64,000 bases of DNA from Bacteroidota bacterium (GCA_030684395.1 JAUXTT010000004.1:333062-397061), one strand, 5' to 3'. Positions 27,307 to 36,926 are shown, counted from the stretch's first letter. A program made the numbers and translations. Notes: generated by a model from the letters alone, not told the origin.

Positions 27307-27777
27307 ATGAACGGAAAAGTTTGGGCATATTTATCAAGTAAAGAATTAAGTGATGAAATGGTAGAAGCTATTTCTAATGAAACCTACTACTTTCTGGATA
27401 ACTGGAAAGCTCATGGAACGGCATTAGCAGGTAGTTTCGAAATTCGTTACAACCGTTTTTTGATCATTACCGTTGATGAAGATAATTACAATGCGAGTGG
27501 TTGCAGCATAGATAAACAATTACAATTTATTAAAGAGTTTGAAAAAAAGTACTCTATTGAATTATTGAATCGTTTATTAGTGGCATATAAAAATAGCTCC
27601 GAAAAAGTGGAAGTTACTCACGCAACCAAAATAAAAGATCTGTTTGCTTCGGGAGAGATCAATGAAAATACTATTATTTATAATCCTTCTATCAGCACCT
27701 CAGCTGAGTTAAAAAACAATTTTGAGATTCCTTTAAAGAAGAGTTGGTTGAATGAGAAATACAATCTCGTTTCTTAA
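27307..27777 (+). CDS. Conserved Bacteroidota protein of unknown function
   Basis: 156 aa from ATG 27307 (the upstream in-frame extension is made of repeat sequence). Soluble alpha/beta protein with KVWAYLSSKELS at the start, NWKAHGTALAGSFEIRY in the middle and CSIDKQLQFIKEFE. Similar short proteins are widespread in the phylum and often mislabelled ABC-transporter ATPase, but no Walker motif is present here. Function unknown. It converges with an M23 peptidase gene across repeat copy 3. Confidence 0.75.
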   Translation: MNGKVWAYLSSKELSDEMVEAISNETYYFLDNWKAHGTALAGSFEIRYNRFLIITVDEDNYNASGCSIDKQLQFIKEFEKKYSIELLNRLLVAYKNSSEKVEVTHATKIKDLFASGEINENTIIYNPSISTSAELKNNFEIPLKKSWLNEKYNLVS

Positions 27778-27786
27778 AACACGTTG

Positions 27787-27888
27787 AACCATATAAGGTC
27801 TATAAGTTCATGTAAGGTTTTCGAAAAAAAGGGGTTTGTTCACACATTTAAGTTTTATCTTCTATGTCCTTAAATGCCTTATATGGTT
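27787..27888. repeat. AACCATATAAGG...CCTTATATGGTT element, copy 3
   Basis: Same 12-bp perfect terminal inverted repeats enclosing 78 bases with a different interior. It lies between two convergent 3' ends, seven bases from the minus-strand stop, consistent with a bidirectional terminator role. Confidence 0.8.
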
Positions 27889-27894
27889 TAAAAA

Positions 27895-28902
27895 CTACTG
27901 TATCCTTAGTTTCTGCCCCGCCCTCAAATAGTACTTCTTGTCTGTACCATTCAAAGCGCATAATTGCTTTACGGTGATTCCGAAACGTTTTGCGATCTCA
28001 TACCAACTGTCTCCTTTTTCTATACAATATAGAGTTGCATTGGAAGGATAAGCACAAATAGCGCTTTTTCCCTTTTTTATAAGCAAAGTATCTGCTTCCA
28101 TTTTAGCATCTGTGAAGGAAATAAAATTAGAAGGATTTAATGCCTGACCTTTAAAACGTACTTCAAAATGTAAATGTGGTCCGCTCGAACGGCCTGTAGA
28201 ACCTCCCAATCCAAGTAAGTCCCCGGCATTGATGACCTGTCCCGGTTTCACTTTTATTTTAGAAAGGTGAGCGTAAACAGTTTCTAAACCATTGTAATGT
28301 CTTATAATAACAACGTTTCCATAAGCACCTTGTTTGCGGGCAATACGCACCATTCCGTTAAATGCTGCTTTTACTGTATCGCCTTTGTTTAAATGAATAT
28401 CAATTCCTTTATGCATGCGGTTATCCCTCCAGCCAAATTTAGAAGTAACGATTCCACATTTTGGGTGACAATACTTTCCCAATGAATCGCTTTGCACCAA
28501 TAATGTTTGTGAATCGGGGAATTCAGTTTCGGGTGTAATGGTAAATACTGCTTCTTCATCAAATGCCTCGTAAAAATCAGGAGCAGGAATTCCTTCTGCT
28601 TTAGCCTTTACAACATGCAAAAGAGATGCATAGTGATTAACCAATTCTATATCGCTGGTCTTTACAGAATCCAGATCCAGTAATGAATCTACCAGATAAG
28701 TAAGATCTTCCCACGAAATATTTTTAATATTTACCAACGATACCGTATCATCACTTTTCTTTTCCGTAGGTTTGTTGAGGATTGAGCGTAAACTATCCCC
28801 CTTAAAAGCAAATGAATTCACACTAACAAATAGTACGAACAGCAATAACAGATATGTGAGTTTTGTTTTGATGGCGATAAAAATATAAAATTTTATTAAC
28901 AA
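27895..28902 (-). CDS. M23 metallopeptidase with C-terminal LysM domain
   Basis: 335-aa envelope peptidoglycan hydrolase. An N-terminal hydrophobic export signal (TYLLLLFVLF) is followed by a spacer and the LytM/M23 domain at about 150-255. Its zinc ligands are HKGIDIHLNKGD (His and Asp) and PHLHFE (HxH), so the active site is complete. A C-terminal LysM (YCIEKGDSWYEIAKRFG to the end) targets peptidoglycan. It probably cleaves cross-links during growth or division. It is divergent from the CPBP gene with a 36-base spacer. Confidence 0.93.
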   Translation of the reverse strand: MLIKFYIFIAIKTKLTYLLLLFVLFVSVNSFAFKGDSLRSILNKPTEKKSDDTVSLVNIKNISWEDLTYLVDSLLDLDSVKTSDIELVNHYASLLHVVKAKAEGIPAPDFYEAFDEEAVFTITPETEFPDSQTLLVQSDSLGKYCHPKCGIVTSKFGWRDNRMHKGIDIHLNKGDTVKAAFNGMVRIARKQGAYGNVVIIRHYNGLETVYAHLSKIKVKPGQVINAGDLLGLGGSTGRSSGPHLHFEVRFKGQALNPSNFISFTDAKMEADTLLIKKGKSAICAYPSNATLYCIEKGDSWYEIAKRFGITVKQLCALNGTDKKYYLRAGQKLRIQ

Positions 28903-28938
28903 TGCAAATTATTGATTAATAGTGAATAAAGAACTTTA

Positions 28939-29721
28939 ATGACAAGTCATACTTTAAACAATACCAAAATAAGGTTCGCTCAGTTTTTTGAAGAGAATAA
29001 GAAGCTCATCAGCATCTTCTTTTGTGCCTATTTGGTATTAATTGCCAACCGCTATCTGTCTGAAACGGATAATCTTATACTCTTATTCGACAAATTAGGT
29101 TTTGATGGTTTGAAATTAAAATGCGAAAATCTCTTCATTTATTCCGAAAAATCACGCTTTTATTCACTTATTTACTGGGTTTCTATCATAAACATCTTTT
29201 ATCTCATCATTCCGGTTATTGTAATAAAGCTGGTTTTAAAGGAAAGAGCCCGCGATCATGGTTTAGCTATTAATGTGGAAAAGGATTTTCACAAGTACTA
29301 TATATTGTTTATGGCAGTTATGATTCCATTGGTGTTTTGGGCATCTACAACCGATGCTTTTCAGAATAAATACCCGTTTTATAAACTTCCTGCGGGCTCG
29401 GCAATTGGCTCCGATTTTATGGTGTGGGAGCTATTCTACATTTCTCAGTTCTTTTGCCTGGAGTTTTTCTTCAGAGGCTTTATGGTAAAAGGCCTGCAAC
29501 CTAAGTTTGGTGCGCTTTCTATCTTCATTATGGTTATCCCCTACTGTATGATCCATTTCGGAAAACCCTTAGCAGAAACCATAGGCTCGGTGTTTGCCGG
29601 ACTGGCATTGGGCTATATCAGCTACAAAGGAAGAGGGATTCTTACGGGGTTCTTAATGCATATAACTGTTGCGCTTACGATGGACTTTCTGGCTTTGTAT
29701 CAGAAGGGATTTTTCGGGTAG
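28939..29721 (+). CDS. CPBP-family intramembrane protease (CAAX-type)
   Basis: 260 aa with about six to seven transmembrane helices. The conserved regions of the CPBP/Abi family are visible: LEFFFRGF (Glu175, Arg179), the IHFGKP histidine and the final MHITVALTMD histidine/aspartate. The usual first motif is EExxxR; here the first Glu is Leu, leaving one Glu. Family members are glutamic intramembrane peptidases or maturation factors. Activity cannot be judged from sequence alone. The substrate is unknown. Confidence 0.85.
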   Translation: MTSHTLNNTKIRFAQFFEENKKLISIFFCAYLVLIANRYLSETDNLILLFDKLGFDGLKLKCENLFIYSEKSRFYSLIYWVSIINIFYLIIPVIVIKLVLKERARDHGLAINVEKDFHKYYILFMAVMIPLVFWASTTDAFQNKYPFYKLPAGSAIGSDFMVWELFYISQFFCLEFFFRGFMVKGLQPKFGALSIFIMVIPYCMIHFGKPLAETIGSVFAGLALGYISYKGRGILTGFLMHITVALTMDFLALYQKGFFG

Positions 29722-29837
29722 GAATGTTTTCCGAAAATTAACAAATAGTTTTTGATAATTAAACATAGAAAAATCTTTTCAGGATATTTATTGAATATTA
29801 TCATTAGGTTAATTTTTTTGGTTATAACAAAGTTTTT

Positions 29838-29868
29838 TTTGGATAGCAAATTGTTTTATATACTTTCG
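29838..29868 (+). promoter_or_regulatory. Promoter of the S74/T9SS gene
   Basis: TTTG (29838-29841), 19-base spacer, TACTTTCG (29861-29868): one mismatch from the Bacteroidota consensus. It lies 18 bases before ATG 29887 and argues for that start. Confidence 0.65.
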
Positions 29869-29886
29869 TATCAAACCTATTTAATT

Positions 29887-31497
29887 ATGAAACACAAATT
29901 TTTACTAGCAGCAGCTATGTCTGTTGCATTAGGTGCTAAAGCTCAAATGCAAGTATTTAGTACAAACCAGATCGCAATTGGATATTATGGAACAATTCCA
30001 CCACCAACCGGTTTTAAAACTCATGCAACTGGTAAAACATTATTTACCAACACATCAACCGGAACTTACGGTGCTCAAATCACAGGAAACGATAATCTAA
30101 GTACAGCCAGTACACCAGATTATACGTGGAAGGGAGATGATGCAACAACAGGAATATTTCATCCAGCTTCAAACACTATAAGTTTTAGTACTTCAGGTTC
30201 TGAAAGATTTAGATTTAATAGTAGTGGTCAATTTGTTTCATACAAAACTGCCAGTGCAAGTACTCCTGACCTTACATGGAATGGAGATGTAAGTACCGGG
30301 ATATACCACCCTGCAACCAACAATATTGGTTTTACAGTTGCTGGAGCAGAAAGGATGAGAATCTATTCAAACGGAAATGTTGGAATCGGTACAACTACAC
30401 CAATGGAATCTCTTCAAATTGGGAATAGTTTTACTTTTCATACTGGTGGCTCAAAATATATTGGTTATAATACTTATTTTGATGGGTCTAATAATAAACG
30501 GCTAGTTACTGACTATGCCACTGCAGTTACTTTTGGATATGGTGACATATCACTACAAGTTGCACCAAGTGGAGCTGCAGGTACCATTCCGACATTCATA
30601 GATGCATTACATGTTAAAAACAATGGTAATGTGGGTATAGGGACGTCTGCGCCAAATGCAAAGTTTGACGTGCGGGGCGCAAGTAATTCAACTGCAACAA
30701 TCATTTATGGCACACACACAAGTGATTACGGTTATGCCTGTATTGTAGATGTTGATAGGGACTTAACCAAAGCTTTTTCAATTAAAAAAAGTGGAACAGA
30801 ATATTTCAGAGTTTATGGTAGTGGTGATGCGTGGGGTAAATCATGGATATCATGGAGTGACCGTAACCTTAAAGAGAATATTGACAGTATAACAAATGCA
30901 CTCGATAAATTAAAGCAGTTAACCGGTTATACGTACAATATGAAAGCCTCTTTTACAGGCTCTACAACTAACCGAAGCGAAATGGGCCTTATTGCACAGG
31001 AAGTGGAAAAAATTATACCGCAAATTGTAATGACAGATGAAAATGGAATAAAGGGTGTAGCCTATCAGAATTTAATACCACTTTTAATAGAAGCAATAAA
31101 AGAACAAAATAAAAATTTAACAGATCAGCAATATCAAATTAAAACCTTGCAAAGCGATTTAAACAATTGTTGCCAAAACTCTAATAATAGTAATGTTAAT
31201 GGAAGCGTAGGAATTAGCGAAACTGAAAATTATTTCAATGCAAACTGGCTTGCTCAAAACAAACCAAACCCTTTCAACAAAGAAACCGTTATAGAATACA
31301 ACGTTGTTCAAAACGGTAGAGGCAGCATTCTGATCTTTGACATGAACGGAAAATTACTAAAAACCATTCCTGTAAAAATACCAGGAAAAGGTTCTGTAAC
31401 AATTACTTCTGCTGAACTTTCTGCTGGAATGTATTATTACACTTTGGTAGTAAATGATGTGGAGATAGACACAAAAAAAATGATCTTAACTGAGTAA
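29887..31497 (+). CDS. Surface protein with tail-fibre S74 chaperone domain and T9SS type A sorting signal
   Basis: 536 aa from ATG 29887. There is a signal peptide (ending GAKAQ). A repetitive beta-rich fibre region has recurring TPDLTWNGD/TPDYTWKGDD and NGNVGIGT motifs. An intramolecular chaperone (Peptidase_S74) domain begins at WSDRNLKENI (about 323), followed by EMGLIAQEVEKI and YQNLIPLLIEAIKEQ plus a coiled coil. A C-terminal T9SS sorting domain covers about 455-536 (NKPNPFN...GMYYYTLVV). It should trimerise, self-process and be exported by the type IX system to the cell surface. It is followed closely by a GH16 gene. Confidence 0.92.
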   Translation: MKHKFLLAAAMSVALGAKAQMQVFSTNQIAIGYYGTIPPPTGFKTHATGKTLFTNTSTGTYGAQITGNDNLSTASTPDYTWKGDDATTGIFHPASNTISFSTSGSERFRFNSSGQFVSYKTASASTPDLTWNGDVSTGIYHPATNNIGFTVAGAERMRIYSNGNVGIGTTTPMESLQIGNSFTFHTGGSKYIGYNTYFDGSNNKRLVTDYATAVTFGYGDISLQVAPSGAAGTIPTFIDALHVKNNGNVGIGTSAPNAKFDVRGASNSTATIIYGTHTSDYGYACIVDVDRDLTKAFSIKKSGTEYFRVYGSGDAWGKSWISWSDRNLKENIDSITNALDKLKQLTGYTYNMKASFTGSTTNRSEMGLIAQEVEKIIPQIVMTDENGIKGVAYQNLIPLLIEAIKEQNKNLTDQQYQIKTLQSDLNNCCQNSNNSNVNGSVGISETENYFNANWLAQNKPNPFNKETVIEYNVVQNGRGSILIFDMNGKLLKTIPVKIPGKGSVTITSAELSAGMYYYTLVVNDVEIDTKKMILTE

Positions 31498-31546
31498 TTT
31501 TAAACTACGGATTATGTGTAAAACACTTATTATAAAAAACAATGTT

Positions 31547-32872
31547 ATGAATAGATACTTATTCATATTCGCATTAATTGTCTTTTGGAAAACAAATTCC
31601 ATCGGACAGACCCCCACTGTATCAGGGTACAGATGGGATAATGTTGGTTCTATCAGCGATATTTTTAGCAGTCCAGACTCCCTTACTACAACCAATTGGT
31701 TTATATCTCCAGATTGGAATTCCTATGAGTTTGGGTTAGGGTATGATGGAGTAACCAATGCACTAATACTAAAAACTGATGGTAGCACCGATGAATACTC
31801 TGCATATCTCCAATCGAATTATTACCTGAAATATGGATATTATGAGATAAATGCTCGATTTTATCCGAACACATCAAGTTTAACGAATACCGGAGGAGGG
31901 GAGTTTTGGATGTATAAACAGGCTTGTCCAGATTTGCCGTGTCAAGTTGGTTGTTGGAGATATGGAAACACTTATAGCGAAATAGATATTTTCGAAAATG
32001 GCGTTACATACACCCCTATTGGCGGTCCTACTAATAATATCAATCAATACAGTGTTCCAAACATTCATTTGTCTATTCTAACTACTTGTTCGATTTCGCC
32101 TCCACCCACAAGTGCAGCTTACGTTACAGACAATACCCATCCTTATAACACAGCTGGTTCATGCGATCCGGACAATTCAAAAATAACATTGGTTCCAGGC
32201 TTATCGGGTGCAACTATCGATAACGCTTTTCATAAATACGGGGTGGATGTACATAAAAACTATATCGATTTCTATTTTGATGATCTGTTAATAAAGCACT
32301 ATACCTCAATGGATAATGCGCCTGGAGATTGCATTACTTCTCCTACACAATTTGAGACCTTTGATAAGCATATATTTATGAATGTAATTTTGTCAGCAAA
32401 GAATTTTGATGCTCCAGCAGATACAAAAGTTATGGATGTTGAGTATTATAAATTCTACAAAAGTACACCACGGATCTCCGATATTACTTACACAATGGCT
32501 TCTTCTACGGTTGCCATTAAATCATCAACTGAATTAGACGAATCAAGTTGTTCCTATGGATGGACAATTAATTCTGCACATGGAACCAAATTAAGTGATA
32601 CCTATACTTCACAGGAATCCACGGTTAACCTCAGTCTAAATTCAGGCATTTCAAACTATGATATTACTTGTTGGAATACCAGTTTGATTGGATACAGTTA
32701 TGCCGGGGGACCGAATGAATGTGCTAGCGTTGTTAATTCTCTTTCTACCCCTCAAACTCCTACTTCAACCTGGAGCAATGGTGCCGGCATACAGGTAAAC
32801 ACTAGTGATGTTATACTTAAACCAGGTTTTGTACTTAAGCCAGGTGAAACCTTCAGAGTGGTATTTAATTAA
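31547..32872 (+). CDS. Secreted glycoside hydrolase family 16-like enzyme
   Basis: 441 aa from ATG 31547. A signal peptide (ending NSIGQ) precedes a beta-jelly-roll GH16 domain over about residues 20-300. The catalytic ExDxxE is present in YSEIDIFENG (Glu145 nucleophile, Glu150 acid/base). The substrate is probably a beta-1,3/1,4-glucan or a sulfated galactan. The region after about 310 is beta-rich and ends with a ILKPGFVLKPGETF segment like the coathanger-type stalk repeat common at ends of Bacteroidota secreted proteins. No canonical T9SS domain is seen. It is 49 bases after the S74 gene. Confidence 0.85.
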   Translation: MNRYLFIFALIVFWKTNSIGQTPTVSGYRWDNVGSISDIFSSPDSLTTTNWFISPDWNSYEFGLGYDGVTNALILKTDGSTDEYSAYLQSNYYLKYGYYEINARFYPNTSSLTNTGGGEFWMYKQACPDLPCQVGCWRYGNTYSEIDIFENGVTYTPIGGPTNNINQYSVPNIHLSILTTCSISPPPTSAAYVTDNTHPYNTAGSCDPDNSKITLVPGLSGATIDNAFHKYGVDVHKNYIDFYFDDLLIKHYTSMDNAPGDCITSPTQFETFDKHIFMNVILSAKNFDAPADTKVMDVEYYKFYKSTPRISDITYTMASSTVAIKSSTELDESSCSYGWTINSAHGTKLSDTYTSQESTVNLSLNSGISNYDITCWNTSLIGYSYAGGPNECASVVNSLSTPQTPTSTWSNGAGIQVNTSDVILKPGFVLKPGETFRVVFN

Positions 32873-32891
32873 TTAGAAGTATACTCAAACC

Positions 32892-32923
32892 AAAAAAGTG
32901 CTCTCAAATGGGAGCGCTTTTTT
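32892..32923. terminator. Bidirectional terminator between convergent genes
   Basis: aaaaaagtgctctc / gggagcgctttttt stem with a short loop; A- and T-runs on both sides serve the GH16 gene (+) and lhgO (-). Confidence 0.85.
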
Positions 32924-32937
32924 AATTCAATATTTAA

Positions 32938-34152
32938 TCAAAACTGAAAATACTTACTTGCCATCTTCTCAATCTCCGAACCATAAGCCAAAGATGCCGT
33001 AGCTGCCGGGGACGGAGCATTTAATACGTGAATAGCGTTTCCGTGATACTCTATCTTAAAATCATCCAGCATGTCTCCTTGTGGGGCTAATGCCATTGCT
33101 CTTACACCTGCGCGAGCTGAAACAATATCATCCAATTCCAATGTAGGAATTAATTTTTGAAGGCGTTTTAAGAAATATGCTTTAGAGAAAGCTCCACGGT
33201 ATTCGTCCATTCCGAACTTCCAGTGTTTACCAAAGAATTTCCACGTTCCACCAAAAGTAAATGCATCCCATGTATCTTTTAAACTGAAAGATGTTTTCCC
33301 ATAACCTTCGCGTTTAAATACAAATACCGCATTTGGTCCGCACTCCACGCCTCCATGAATCATCCGGGTAAAATGTACTCCTAAGAAAGGAAACTTAGCA
33401 TTAGGAACAGGGTAAATAAGGTTTTTTACCTTGCTTCTTCCCTTCTCTGTGAGATCATAATAATCTCCACGAAAACCAATAATCTCTGCGTCACTCTTAA
33501 TTCCTTCTTTCTTAGCTATACGGTCGCTTTGCAAACCTGCACAGCTAATTATATATTTTGCATTGAAGTTTCCTTTTTCGGTAATAACGGTTGTGTAACC
33601 ATCGTGCTTTTCAAAAGCAGTAACCTTGTGCCCTGTCATTACTTTGCTTCCAAATTTCTCTTCTAACAACTTCACGTAGGTTCTTGCCACATCCGGATAA
33701 TCAATAATCCCGCAACAAGGAACCCAAATTCCTGATATTCCCTCACAATACGGTTCAATTTCTTTAATTTTTTTAGCATCGATCATCTCAATGCCTTCAA
33801 CGCCATTTGCTTGCCCGTTTGCGAATACCTTACTCATGTGGGCCAACTCACTTTCCTCGGTAGCAACAATAATCTTTCCGCAAATATCATGTTTAATTTT
33901 GTGCTCTTTGGCAAATTCAACCAATTCTCTACGACCGCTCACACAATGGATTGCTTTATAGGAGCCGGGTTTGTAATAGATCCCGGAATGGATTACACCT
34001 GAATTATGCCCGGTTTGATGAGCAGCCACTTGGGGTTCTTTTTCTAAAACAAGGATTTTTTTATCGGGATAACGGCAATTTATTTTGTAAGCAGAGGCTA
34101 AACCAACAATTCCACCACCAATAACTATAACGTCGTATTGTATATCTGACAT
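32938..34152 (-). CDS. lhgO: L-2-hydroxyglutarate oxidase
   Basis: 404-aa FAD-dependent enzyme that oxidises L-2-hydroxyglutarate to 2-oxoglutarate. The N-terminal dinucleotide-binding IVIGGGIVGLASAY, the VLEKE strand end with Glu, HQTGHNSGVIHSGIYY and the C-terminal MALAPQGDMLDDF and NAPSPAATASLA segments match LhgO. The length is normal. Probably a peripheral membrane enzyme delivering electrons to the quinone pool. Monocistronic. Confidence 0.94.
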   Translation of the reverse strand: MSDIQYDVIVIGGGIVGLASAYKINCRYPDKKILVLEKEPQVAAHQTGHNSGVIHSGIYYKPGSYKAIHCVSGRRELVEFAKEHKIKHDICGKIIVATEESELAHMSKVFANGQANGVEGIEMIDAKKIKEIEPYCEGISGIWVPCCGIIDYPDVARTYVKLLEEKFGSKVMTGHKVTAFEKHDGYTTVITEKGNFNAKYIISCAGLQSDRIAKKEGIKSDAEIIGFRGDYYDLTEKGRSKVKNLIYPVPNAKFPFLGVHFTRMIHGGVECGPNAVFVFKREGYGKTSFSLKDTWDAFTFGGTWKFFGKHWKFGMDEYRGAFSKAYFLKRLQKLIPTLELDDIVSARAGVRAMALAPQGDMLDDFKIEYHGNAIHVLNAPSPAATASLAYGSEIEKMASKYFQF

Positions 34153-34276
34153 AGGAAAAAAATTATGGGAACCAATATAAATTGTTTTTTTGTTGTTTCG
34201 CTAAGCTCAATTCACCGTGTTAATCCTGTGTTTTGAAACCTTCATCCCAATGATACTACCGGAACTATGGTTTTAA

Positions 34277-34294
34277 TCCCGATAGCTATCGGGA
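34277..34294. repeat. tcccgatagctatcggga palindrome, intergenic copy
   Basis: Perfect 18-bp palindrome in the 215-base spacer upstream of the PagL-like gene. The spacer otherwise holds a TATCTTTG -7 box at 34334-34341. Confidence 0.85.
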
Positions 34295-34367
34295 ATTGCT
34301 CACCTAAAAAAATCTAATCTATAGAGATTCCATTATCTTTGCAAAGATACGTTTTTGACTAAAAGAA

Positions 34368-35501
34368 GTGCTGAAAAGGTTTTTAATATTTATACTCTTT
34401 ACTTATTGCGTTCAGCTTACTGCTCAGCCTGATAATACTGATGCTTATTATTTAAAAGTTCAGGGGCATTTCGGTTTTATTATGCAACATCGTAACACAA
34501 TGGGGCATTTGGTTAATGGGCACATAGGTGGCGCAGAGTTTAACTTCTCAAAACCAACAAAAGGTACTAAGCTTTGGCATTATGAGAACAATTTTCCTGA
34601 GCAGGGTATTTGTGTAAACTACACCTATCTTTCTAACAAAGAGCAGTTAGGGGATATTATCGCTATTGCCCCTTTTTATGATGTTCCCTTAAGTGATAAA
34701 GATAAACCTTCTCGTTTATACATGCGTGTTTCGAGTGGTTTGGGTATTGCCACAAAGAAATTTGATCCTTTGGAAAATCATAAAAACAATGTAGTAAGTG
34801 CTACCATAAATGCTTACATCAACTTTAAGTGGCTTTACAAATTTAATTTAGGAGAGCGATTGAGATTAGAAACAGGATTGAGTTTTTCCCATATTTCTAA
34901 CGGAAAATATAAGGCTCCAAACCTGGGCGTAAATATGCTTACTTTTAATTCAGGTTTAACTTATAAAATAAAAGAAAAAAAACATAAAGAAATTATTGGT
35001 ATCGATTCTTCTACAAAAGCTAAAAGCAAACACGAACTTTACGCCATTGCTGCATACGGTGTCAATGAAACGGAACCTCCGGGAGGTCCTAAATTTTTAG
35101 CGCAATCCTACACCTTTGGCTATTATTTCAACAAACGAAATACTCATAAATTTGGAGGAGGTTTTGATGCTTTTTATTGTCAATCTGTGATGCAGGATAT
35201 TTTTGATGATGACTCCGTTCGGTATGCTAACAAAGCCAAATACATTCAGATTGGTATGCGTGCCAGTTATTCGTATTGCATTGGCAGATTAGCCTTTCCT
35301 GTTGAGTTTGGTTATTATCTTCACACCAATTTTACAGGAGATGGGATGTTCTATCACCGTATCGGGGCCAGGTATTATACCCCAAACAATATCATCCTTA
35401 CCTTTTCGTTGAAAACACACTGGGCAGTGGCTCATTATTTTGAATTTGGAGCTGGATATCGCTTACCGGTAAAGAAGAAAGCAAAGAAAATAATTAACTA
35501 A
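34368..35501 (+). CDS. Acyloxyacyl hydrolase / PagL-like lipid A deacylase
   Basis: 377 aa, GTG start with an A/G-rich leader. There is a signal peptide (ending QLTAQ). An outer-membrane beta-barrel of the PagL type follows, with the catalytic His175-x-Ser177-Asn178 in FSHISNG; alternating hydrophobic strands continue to the end. PagL removes the 3-O acyl chain of lipid A; the longer Bacteroidota members have extra strands. The product would remodel LPS in the outer membrane. The terminal segment is Lys-rich. Confidence 0.85.
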   Translation: MLKRFLIFILFTYCVQLTAQPDNTDAYYLKVQGHFGFIMQHRNTMGHLVNGHIGGAEFNFSKPTKGTKLWHYENNFPEQGICVNYTYLSNKEQLGDIIAIAPFYDVPLSDKDKPSRLYMRVSSGLGIATKKFDPLENHKNNVVSATINAYINFKWLYKFNLGERLRLETGLSFSHISNGKYKAPNLGVNMLTFNSGLTYKIKEKKHKEIIGIDSSTKAKSKHELYAIAAYGVNETEPPGGPKFLAQSYTFGYYFNKRNTHKFGGGFDAFYCQSVMQDIFDDDSVRYANKAKYIQIGMRASYSYCIGRLAFPVEFGYYLHTNFTGDGMFYHRIGARYYTPNNIILTFSLKTHWAVAHYFEFGAGYRLPVKKKAKKIIN

Positions 35502-35564
35502 GGCGGGTTAAGCCGTCGCCTCGTGCAGAGCCGAAACTTGTTAGGCTTAACGCCTGGCAGGCAG
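35502..35564. repeat. Hairpin-forming intergenic repeat
   Basis: ggcgggttaagcc (35502-35514) pairs with ggcttaacgcc (35544-35554) leaving two bulged bases, and is followed by ggcaggcag. It is probably a dispersed GC-rich element between two co-directional genes. It is not followed by a clear T-run at once. Confidence 0.5.
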
Positions 35565-35604
35565 TTGAAGCTTGGCTTGTTTTTTGTCTGTGACAAACTA
35601 AATT

Positions 35605-36924
35605 ATGAAATTGAAATCAAATAAAATAAAATACCTCTTATCTCTTCTGCTTATTCTGCTATTGAATATTGGTGAAATAAGAGCACAGGATGATGATTAT
35701 GTAAAAGATAATTTTATTCGCTATCAGGATTGGGTTTACCAATCAAATATTAAAACAGTACAGTTAAGGGAAACTTCCTATGAGCTTGCTCCCGCTATTA
35801 TAGAGTTTGGAACTGACCAAAAGCTTGAGTTGAGTTTTGATGACCTGGATGGAGGATTTAAAAATTATAATTACACATTAATTCACTGCGATGCTGCCTG
35901 GGTTCCAACTGATTTTGTTCAAACAGAATACCTTAGTGGTTTCTTTGAAGATAATATTTCCAACTACACTTATTCAACCAATACACTTCAAAGCTATACA
36001 CATTACAAAGTAAATTTTCCGAATAACAACATGAACCTCAGCAAAACAGGCAATTACATTGTATTGGTTTATGAAAATAACAGCAAAGAAAATCCTGTGC
36101 TTAGCAAGCGTTTTATGGTGTATCAAAATTTGGTAACAATAACCGGAAATGTTCATCAGGCTTCTTCTGCAGATGAGTATTTCAACAAACAGGAAGTTGA
36201 TTTTACTATTTATCACACTTCCTACAACTTAAGCAACCCTTTTGCTGATCTGAAAATAGTGATCACACAAAATAACCGTTGGGACAATGCCATTTATGGT
36301 ATGAAACCTATGTTTACCAAGCAAAGTGAGCTTACTTTTGATTATGACGATGGTACCAATTGTTTTGAAGGAGGAAACGAATTCAGAAATTTTGATGATA
36401 AGAGTTTGAAGTTTTATACTCAATACATCCAAAAGATTTATAAAGATTCTTCCTCTTTGTACCGCGTTTTGTTAATACCTGATGAATTGAGGACTTTCAA
36501 AAGATACATGCAAAACCCCGATCTCAATGGTGAGTTTTATATCCGGACTCAGGAAATGGATAATAATGATAATGAAGCAGATTATTGCTTAGTCCACTTT
36601 TTCTTCCCTTATGATAATCCATTAGCGGATGGGAATTTTTATGTGAATGGAAAATTCAGCGACTGGAGATTAACCAAAGAAAATAAGATGGCTTACAATT
36701 CGCATAAATTGGGTTACGAGTGTGACATTTACCTTAAGCAGGGTTTTTATAACTATCAGTACATTTATGCACAGGATGGCAAAAAAACTCAGGACGTTAC
36801 AACAATAGAAGGAAACCACTGGGAAACAGAAAATGATTATACCATCTTAGTTTACCACCGTAAAATCGGAACCTATTATGATCAACTAATAGGGGTTAAA
36901 AAGCTAAACTCTATGCGGAAATAA
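35605..36924 (+). CDS. Type IX secretion system plug protein (DUF5103)
   Basis: 439-aa exported protein with a signal peptide (ending IRAQ). It is all-beta, with the DUF5103 signature segments QDWVYQSNIKTVQL, YNYTLIHCDAAW, FTIYHTSYN and FYVNGKFSDWRL. DUF5103 proteins are the Plug that seals the lateral opening of the SprA translocon of the type IX system when PorV is not bound (known in Flavobacterium). This agrees with the T9SS sorting domain at 31.3 kb. It converges with the START-like gene with two bases between stops. Confidence 0.85.
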   Translation: MKLKSNKIKYLLSLLLILLLNIGEIRAQDDDYVKDNFIRYQDWVYQSNIKTVQLRETSYELAPAIIEFGTDQKLELSFDDLDGGFKNYNYTLIHCDAAWVPTDFVQTEYLSGFFEDNISNYTYSTNTLQSYTHYKVNFPNNNMNLSKTGNYIVLVYENNSKENPVLSKRFMVYQNLVTITGNVHQASSADEYFNKQEVDFTIYHTSYNLSNPFADLKIVITQNNRWDNAIYGMKPMFTKQSELTFDYDDGTNCFEGGNEFRNFDDKSLKFYTQYIQKIYKDSSSLYRVLLIPDELRTFKRYMQNPDLNGEFYIRTQEMDNNDNEADYCLVHFFFPYDNPLADGNFYVNGKFSDWRLTKENKMAYNSHKLGYECDIYLKQGFYNYQYIYAQDGKKTQDVTTIEGNHWETENDYTILVYHRKIGTYYDQLIGVKKLNSMRK

Positions 36925-36926
36925 GA

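Noticed and set aside
27307..27777. ABC transporter ATPase annotation for the 156-aa protein
   Set aside because: No Walker A, signature or Walker B motif; the length is far too short.
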